This document shows positions 59,360-64,000 of a stretch of DNA of 64,000 nt, one piece after another (position 1 is the first letter of the stretch; every line of letters begins with the position of its first letter). Source of the stretch: Streptomyces europaeiscabiei (lineage in GTDB: Bacteria; Actinomycetota; Actinomycetes; Streptomycetales; Streptomycetaceae); assembly GCF_036346855.1 (NCBI RefSeq), contig NZ_CP107841.1, positions 5,770,001-5,834,000 on the forward strand, read 5' to 3'. The notes beneath the pieces were generated by a model, which saw only the letters and a program-made list of their open reading frames with translations, was not told the DNA's origin and made no database searches. Position numbers and translations under genes: made by a program.

Positions 59360-61528
59360 GTGGGGACCCCTTCGCAGCAGAACAGCCGTACAGGTCCGGG
59401 CAGACAGGCGGGTCCGGCCGACCCGGTGACGACCGGTCCGGCCGGAACGACCGGTCCGGCCGGAACGACCGGTCCGGGCAGGTCGTCCGGTCCGCTCGGC
59501 GCGGGCCGCCAACTCGCCCCGGGCGGGCGGAGCAGGTCGGCCGCCGACTCCGGCGCGCACATGGTCGTCTGCGGGGACGACGGGCTGGCGCATCGGCTCG
59601 CCGCCGAACTGCGGACCGTGTACCGGGAACAGGTGACGCTCGTCGTGCCGCCCACCGCGCGGATCGCGCAGCGGCCGGTCGTCGGGCGCGCCCGGACCGC
59701 CGCCGCGTTCCTCGACCGGATGACGGCGGCGGTCAACCGGGCCACGGGTGTCGGCGATCCGACGGCGGGCGACCGGGCCGGCGACCGAGGTGACCGAGGT
59801 GACCGAGGAGCGGACCGAACTCCCCGGGACGGCGGCGAGCGGGTTCTGGAGGCCGGGGAGGCCACCGAGGCGGTGCTCGCCGAGGCCGGGGTGGAGCGGG
59901 CGGCCGCGCTGGCACTCGTGTACGACGACGACGAGACCAACATCCGCGCGGCTCTCACCGCCCGGCGCCTCAACCCGCGCCTGCGGCTCGTCCTGCGGCT
60001 CTACAACCGCCGCTTGGGCCAGTACATCGAGGAACTCCTCGACCAGGCATCGGCGTTGGCGGCGGGCGACGCCGAGGCCGACGGGGTCGACGGCTTCGGA
60101 GCCTCGACGACCGTCCTCTCCGACGCCGACACCGCCGCGCCCGCGCTGGCCGCGACCGCCGTCGCCGGGACCAGCAAGGTCGTCCAGACGGACGGGCTGA
60201 TGCTGCGGGCCGTGGAACGCCCACCGGGCCGCAGCGGCCAGAGCCCGGGAGGCCTGTGCACGCTCGCGCTCCTGTCGGCCACGACCAACGACCCCGCCGG
60301 GAGCGAGGGTTCCGAGGGCAGCGGGGAACGCGGCCCCCAACTCCTGCCCGACGAAAGGGCGGTGGCCGAGGCCACCGGGCGCGGCACCGTCGTCCTCGAC
60401 ACCGTGCGCTACGCGGGACCCGCGCTGCCGCCCGGCCGGGCGGGCGGCGGATCGCTCGGGGCGTTCGGAGCGTTCGGATCGCTGCTCTCGCGCCGGCTGC
60501 GGTGGTCCCTCGCCGGAATGATCGGGTGCGTGTTCGCCCTCGCCGTCGCCCAGATGGTGATCACCGGGGAGCACCCGCTCCAGGCGACGTACGCGACCCT
60601 CCTCGACCTCTTCGGGACCGCCGACCCGGCGACCGACCAGAGCGACTCCCGCCAGATCCTGCAACTCCTGTCGGGCCTGATGGGCTTACTCCTCCTGCCC
60701 GTGCTCCTGGCCGCCGTCCTGGAGGCCCTCGGCACCTTCCGCAGCGGCACCGCCCTGCGCAAGCCGCCGCGCGGCCTGTCCGGACACGTCGTCCTCCTCG
60801 GCCTCGGCAAGATCGGCACCCGCGTGCTCGCCCGCCTGCGCGAGCTTCACATCCCGGTCGTCTGTGTGGAGGAGGATCCGGAGGCGCGCGGCCTCGCCGA
60901 GGCCCGACGCCTGCGGGTACCGGTCATCCTCGGCGACGTGACCCAGGAGGGTGTCCTGGAGGCCGCCAAGATCCACCGCGCCCACGCCCTCCTCGCCGTC
61001 ACCAGCTCCGACACGACGAACCTCGAAGCGGGCCTGTACGCCCGTTCCGTACGCCCCGACCTGCGTGTCGTCCTCCGCCTCTACGACGACGACTTCGCCA
61101 CCGCCGTCTACCGCACCCTCCGCGCCGCCCACCCGGGTGCCCTCACCCGCAGCCGCAGCGTCACCCATCTCGCCGCCCCCGCCTTCGCCGGCGCGATGAT
61201 GGGCCGCCAGATCCTGGGCGCGATCCCCGTCGAACGCCGCGTCCTCCTCTTCGCCGCCGTCGAGGTCCGGGGCCACCCCCGCCTGGAGGGCCGAACCGTG
61301 GCGGAGGCCTTCCGCGCGGGCGCCTGGCGGGTCCTGGCCCTGGACACGGCAGCCCCCGGAGAGCCGGACGCCGAACGGGCGACGGGGGCGGGTTCGGGGG
61401 CGGGTTCGGGCCTGGTCTGGGACCTGCCGCCCACGTACGTGCTCCGCGCCGAGGACCGCGTGGTGCTGGCGGCGACGCGACGGGGGCTGGCGGAACTGTT
61501 GGGGAGACGGGCGAGGACGGGGGCGTAG
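59360..61528 (+). CDS. Potassium-channel-like protein with two RCK/TrkA-N domains
   Basis: The 722-residue product begins with Gly/Thr/Pro repeats (GPAGTT units). A Rossmann TrkA-N domain follows (AHMVVCGDDGLAHRLAAELR, with VYDDDETNIRAALTARRL), then two TM segments (WSLAGMIGCVFALAVAQMVI; LLSGLMGLLLLPVLLAAVLE) and a second TrkA-N domain (GHVVLLGLGKIGTRVLARLR, VTSSDTTNLEAGLYARS) with a TrkA-C-like end. No TVGYG filter is visible between the TMs, so it may be a CASTOR-like or regulatory channel subunit. Leu443 is TTA, making translation bldA-dependent. Confidence 0.82.
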   Translation: MGTPSQQNSRTGPGRQAGPADPVTTGPAGTTGPAGTTGPGRSSGPLGAGRQLAPGGRSRSAADSGAHMVVCGDDGLAHRLAAELRTVYREQVTLVVPPTARIAQRPVVGRARTAAAFLDRMTAAVNRATGVGDPTAGDRAGDRGDRGDRGADRTPRDGGERVLEAGEATEAVLAEAGVERAAALALVYDDDETNIRAALTARRLNPRLRLVLRLYNRRLGQYIEELLDQASALAAGDAEADGVDGFGASTTVLSDADTAAPALAATAVAGTSKVVQTDGLMLRAVERPPGRSGQSPGGLCTLALLSATTNDPAGSEGSEGSGERGPQLLPDERAVAEATGRGTVVLDTVRYAGPALPPGRAGGGSLGAFGAFGSLLSRRLRWSLAGMIGCVFALAVAQMVITGEHPLQATYATLLDLFGTADPATDQSDSRQILQLLSGLMGLLLLPVLLAAVLEALGTFRSGTALRKPPRGLSGHVVLLGLGKIGTRVLARLRELHIPVVCVEEDPEARGLAEARRLRVPVILGDVTQEGVLEAAKIHRAHALLAVTSSDTTNLEAGLYARSVRPDLRVVLRLYDDDFATAVYRTLRAAHPGALTRSRSVTHLAAPAFAGAMMGRQILGAIPVERRVLLFAAVEVRGHPRLEGRTVAEAFRAGAWRVLALDTAAPGEPDAERATGAGSGAGSGLVWDLPPTYVLRAEDRVVLAATRRGLAELLGRRARTGA
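60686..60688 (+). other. TTA codon (bldA target) in the channel-like gene
   Basis: Codon 443 is TTA, read in Streptomyces by the bldA-encoded tRNA that accumulates during development. It lies in the second TM segment. Confidence 0.85.
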
Positions 61529-61567
61529 CGCTGGAACGTGGTTGTCCGCGGGTGGGGCGTGGTTGCT

Positions 61568-61663
61568 CGCGCGGTTCCCCGCGCCCCTGAAGAGCAAGGG
61601 CTGCGCCCCGTGCTTCTCGGCCCGGAAGGGCCGTAGGCCCTCAGGGGCGCGGGGAACCGCGCG
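61568..61663. repeat. Dispersed inverted repeat, family A, copy 6
   Basis: The left arm CGCGCGGTTCCCCGCGCC and right arm GGCGCGGGGAACCGCGCG each differ from copy 1 at one base, and the two changes (A to G, T to C) restore pairing. It lies between the convergent channel-like and CobW genes. Confidence 0.88.
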
Positions 61664-61675
61664 ACCCGCCCTCAC

Positions 61676-62821
61676 TCACTCGCAGGCAACCCCGTACGTG
61701 TCCCACGCAGGGAACGGATCGCCGAGGTCCGATGCGGAAAGAACCTCCCCGGAGCCCACCAGACACCCGGCCAGGGCCGAACGCAGCGCATCCGCCCGCA
61801 ACCCCGTCCCGATGAACACCAACTCCTGCGCGTACGGGGCCTCGTCGTCCCGCGCGGCGGACGGCTCGAAACGGGCGACGGCCCCGGCCTGCGACCACAG
61901 CCCGATGACACGCGGTCGACTGGCGAGCGTGAAGAACCCCTTGGAGCGCAGGACCTGCCCGAATGTGCCGCTGTCGAGCGCCTCGGTCACGAAGGTCCAC
62001 AACCGCTCGGGGTGGAAGGGCAGTTCGGACCGGAAGACGGTCGAGGAGATGCCGTACTCCTCGGTCTCCGGCACATGGTCCCCGTTCAGCTCCCGCACCC
62101 ACCCCGGCGCCTGCTGGGCCCGTTCGAGGTCGAACACCCCCGTGCCGAGCACCTCCGCGACCCGCACCCGGCCATGGCTGACCGGCACGATCCGCGCGGC
62201 CGGGTTGAGCCGGGCCAGCGTCGCCGCGAGCCGCTCGGCGGTCGCCGCGTCGACCAGGTCGAGCTTGTTCAGGACGATCACATCGGCGAACTCCACCTGG
62301 TCCATCAGCAGATCGCTCACGGTGCGCTCGTCGTCCTCGTACTGGTCGAGCCCCCGCTCCACGAGCTCGTCCCCACCCGCCAGCTCCGGCAGGAAGTTCA
62401 CCGCGTCGACCACCGTGACCATGGTGTCGAGCCGGGCGAGATCCCCGAGCGTGGCCCCGTCGTCGCGCGCGAAGGCGAAGGTCGCGGCGACGGGCATCGG
62501 CTCGGAGATCCCCGAACTCTCGATGAGGAGGTAGTCGAAACGCCCCTCCCGCGCCAGCCGGTCCACCTCCTCCAGCAGATCGTCGCGCAGGGTGCAGCAG
62601 ATGCACCCGTTGGTCATCTCGACCAGCCGCTCCTCCGTGCGCGACAGCGCGGCCTCGCCGCCGCGCACGAGGGCGGCATCGATGTTGACCTCGCTCATGT
62701 CGTTGACGATGACCGCCACGCGGAGTCCCTCGCGGTTGGCGAGAACATGGTTGAGCAGGGTGGTCTTGCCCGCGCCGAGGAACCCGGAGAGGACGGTGAC
62801 GGGCAGCCGTTCGTACGTCAT
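61676..62821 (-). CDS. CobW/COG0523 family GTPase (metal chaperone)
   Basis: The 381-residue protein has Walker [10 protein letters not shown] (13-21), the metal-binding GCICC (Cys near 73, 75 and 76), IESSGISEP as switch region and NKLDLVD for guanine, with a CobW_C domain. COG0523 members deliver zinc or other metals. It is encoded 10 bp after a Cys-free L32 gene on the same strand, the arrangement seen in Zur regulons, so a zinc-limitation role is likely. Confidence 0.93.
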   Translation of the reverse strand: MTYERLPVTVLSGFLGAGKTTLLNHVLANREGLRVAVIVNDMSEVNIDAALVRGGEAALSRTEERLVEMTNGCICCTLRDDLLEEVDRLAREGRFDYLLIESSGISEPMPVAATFAFARDDGATLGDLARLDTMVTVVDAVNFLPELAGGDELVERGLDQYEDDERTVSDLLMDQVEFADVIVLNKLDLVDAATAERLAATLARLNPAARIVPVSHGRVRVAEVLGTGVFDLERAQQAPGWVRELNGDHVPETEEYGISSTVFRSELPFHPERLWTFVTEALDSGTFGQVLRSKGFFTLASRPRVIGLWSQAGAVARFEPSAARDDEAPYAQELVFIGTGLRADALRSALAGCLVGSGEVLSASDLGDPFPAWDTYGVACE

Positions 62822-62831
62822 GGCCGTGCCC

Positions 62832-63002
62832 TCAGCCCTCGGGGTGGAGCAGCCCGCGCTCGTACGCCTTCAGCAGCCGCTGCGGTACGAGGTGGGTGAC
62901 GCCGTCGACCGTGAACGGCACCAGCTGCGGCGTGCTCGCCTTCCACTGGGCGCGACGGTGACGGGTGTTGCTGCGGGACATCTTCCGCTTGGGTACGGCC
63001 AT
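62832..63002 (-). CDS. rpmF: Ribosomal protein L32, cysteine-free paralogue
   Basis: The 56-residue protein begins [20 protein letters not shown], the L32 signature, but the C-terminal zinc ribbon is replaced by [20 protein letters not shown] with no cysteines. Cys-free copies of L28, L31, L32, L33 and S14 replace their zinc-containing forms under zinc starvation in Streptomyces and mycobacteria under Zur control. ATG 63002 follows GGAGGAGG. A Zur-like palindrome lies 39 bp upstream. Confidence 0.93.
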   Translation of the reverse strand: MAVPKRKMSRSNTRHRRAQWKASTPQLVPFTVDGVTHLVPQRLLKAYERGLLHPEG

Positions 63003-63040
63003 GGGGTCCTCCTCCACAGGTGATGGACCGGAACGCTACA

Positions 63041-63057
63041 TGAAAATGGATCCCATT
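63041..63057. promoter_or_regulatory. Zur-like palindromic site
   Basis: TGAAAATGGATCCCATT contains the symmetric AATGG-ATC-CCATT and resembles the actinobacterial Zur box (TGAAAATG half and its mirror) at most positions. It lies between divergent rpmF-cobW and permease genes, 39 bp from rpmF and 115 bp from the permease start. Confidence 0.6.
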
Positions 63058-63171
63058 ACTAAAAGGGCTTCTCGGTGGACGTGAGCAACCCGGCCTCCAG
63101 CGCCGTATGGGAGGAAAGGGTCGAACGGGGCCCGCTCAGCACAGCCGTTCCTTACGGAGGTACCGTCCCCC

Positions 63172-64000
63172 GTGGCCACAACCAAGGAAGAAGTGCCCCA
63201 GCGCGGTCGGCACCTCGACCCACCCCTCCTTCTCACCATGCTGCTGGTCCTGGCGGTCGTGGCGCAGGGCCCCCTGCGTGGTCTGCTGTCCGCCCCCGTG
63301 ACGCAGAGCTGGATGACGGTGTTCGTGGCGGTGGTCGTGCAGGCCCTGCCGTTCCTGGTCATCGGGGTGCTGCTGTCGGCGGCCATCGCGGTGTTCGTGC
63401 CGGCGTCGTTCTTCGTCCGCGCACTGCCGAAGCGGCCCGCGCTGGCGGTACCCGCTGCGGGCATGGCCGGTGTGGTGCTGCCGGGGTGCGAGTGCGCCTC
63501 GGTGCCGGTGGCGGGCGCCCTCGTACGCCGGGGCGTGACACCCGCGGCGGCGCTCGCCTTCCTCCTCTCCGCCCCCGCGATCAACCCGATCGTCCTGACG
63601 GCGACCGCCGTGGCCTTCCCCGGCAACCCCGAGATGGTGCTGGCCAGGCTCGTGGCGAGCCTGCTGGTGGCCTGTGCGATGGGCTGGCTGTGGCAGTGGC
63701 TGGGGCGCGGCGACTGGATGCGCCCGCCGGAGCGGCCGTCCTACGAAGGTCAGACCAAGGGTGCGGCCTTCTGGGGCTCGGTACGCCACGACGTGATGCA
63801 CGCGGGCGGGTTCCTGGTCGTCGGCGCGATGGCGGCGGCCACGCTCAAGGCGGTCGTCCCCGCGAGCTGGCTGAACGCCGCCGCAGACAACCCTGTCATC
63901 GCCATCCTCGCCCTCGCGGTCCTGGCCGTGCTGCTGTCGATCTGCTCGGAGGCGGACGCGTTCGTGGCAGCCTCCCTGACCCAGTTCTCCCTGACCTCCC
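63172..64000 (+). CDS. DUF318/ArsP-type permease (YraQ family), partial
   Basis: The gene runs off the right edge; at least 276 residues are visible. After a short cytosolic start, TM segments alternate with the family hallmark LPGCECASVPVAGALVRRGV and a following LSAPAINPIVLTATAVAFPG. A second half with SICSEADAFVAASLTQFSL mirrors the first. Such permeases are often encoded with TIGR03943 proteins and COG0523 GTPases and are associated with metal homeostasis. GTG 63172 follows CGGAGG. It is divergent from rpmF-cobW across the Zur-like site. Confidence 0.85.
   Translation, partial: MATTKEEVPQRGRHLDPPLLLTMLLVLAVVAQGPLRGLLSAPVTQSWMTVFVAVVVQALPFLVIGVLLSAAIAVFVPASFFVRALPKRPALAVPAAGMAGVVLPGCECASVPVAGALVRRGVTPAAALAFLLSAPAINPIVLTATAVAFPGNPEMVLARLVASLLVACAMGWLWQWLGRGDWMRPPERPSYEGQTKGAAFWGSVRHDVMHAGGFLVVGAMAAATLKAVVPASWLNAAADNPVIAILALAVLAVLLSICSEADAFVAASLTQFSLTS

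Noticed and set aside
59360..61528. Calling the channel-like protein a typical Kch/TrkA potassium channel.
   Set aside because: No selectivity-filter sequence of the TVGYG type is visible between its membrane segments, so only the RCK architecture is claimed.

Overview
The window looks like a core-chromosome segment of a Streptomyces or very close relative. Base composition is very GC-rich, almost every third codon position is G or C, GTG and TTG starts are common, and many genes overlap by 4 or 8 nt. Only two in-frame TTA (bldA) codons were found. The gene content (S9 peptidase, SURF1, two XRE/DUF397 modules, YbaB-RecR, lysC-asd, purA, a kynurenine cluster, a CYP107-like P450) is typical of Streptomyces. 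From memory, the order resembles the S. coelicolor SCO36xx region; this could not be verified here.

Left part (1-24 kb): an MFS exporter; DUF3151; a tryptophan-to-anthranilate cluster (kynA, kynU, and a likely kynurenine formamidase of the alpha/beta-hydrolase type); an operon of a DUF1023 hydrolase, a membrane acyltransferase and a NarL-type kinase/regulator pair; a second, paralogous kinase/regulator pair; and a P450. These are followed by an ABC exporter with a divergent MarR/GbsR-like regulator, a small DNA-binding protein with a long palindrome at its promoter, an RsbW-like/XRE/DUF397 divergent module, and small secreted proteins including an I36-type inhibitor.

Middle (24-45 kb): a degenerate DAG-kinase-like protein, purA, a glycosyltransferase whose 3' end looks frameshifted, a GntR regulator with a class III aminotransferase, a DJ-1/MarR operon behind three evenly spaced operators, a Ser/Thr kinase, a SLATT membrane protein divergent from ybaB-recR-DUF5063, an M56-like protease, an alpha/beta hydrolase, a second XRE/DUF397 module and a Uma2-family protein.

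Right part (45-64 kb): a SnoaL-like secreted protein, an OmpR-type two-component system, lysC-asd (with an in-frame internal start signal for a beta subunit), a SigE-family sigma factor with a membrane partner, SURF1, an S9 peptidase, an ECF sigma factor near a His/Met-rich membrane protein, a two-RCK potassium-channel-like protein containing a TTA codon, and a probable zinc-limitation locus at the edge: a cysteine-free L32 with a COG0523 GTPase, divergent from a DUF318-type permease, with a Zur-like site between them.

Two dispersed intergenic repeat families recur through the window. Family A is a long inverted repeat ending in GCGCAGTTCCCCGCGCC, with covariation between copies. Family B is a hairpin followed by GGGACGGGTAGGGGCGGCGG. 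Several conserved proteins also carry in-frame tandem-repeat insertions. No tRNA, rRNA, CRISPR array, IS element or prophage was seen.
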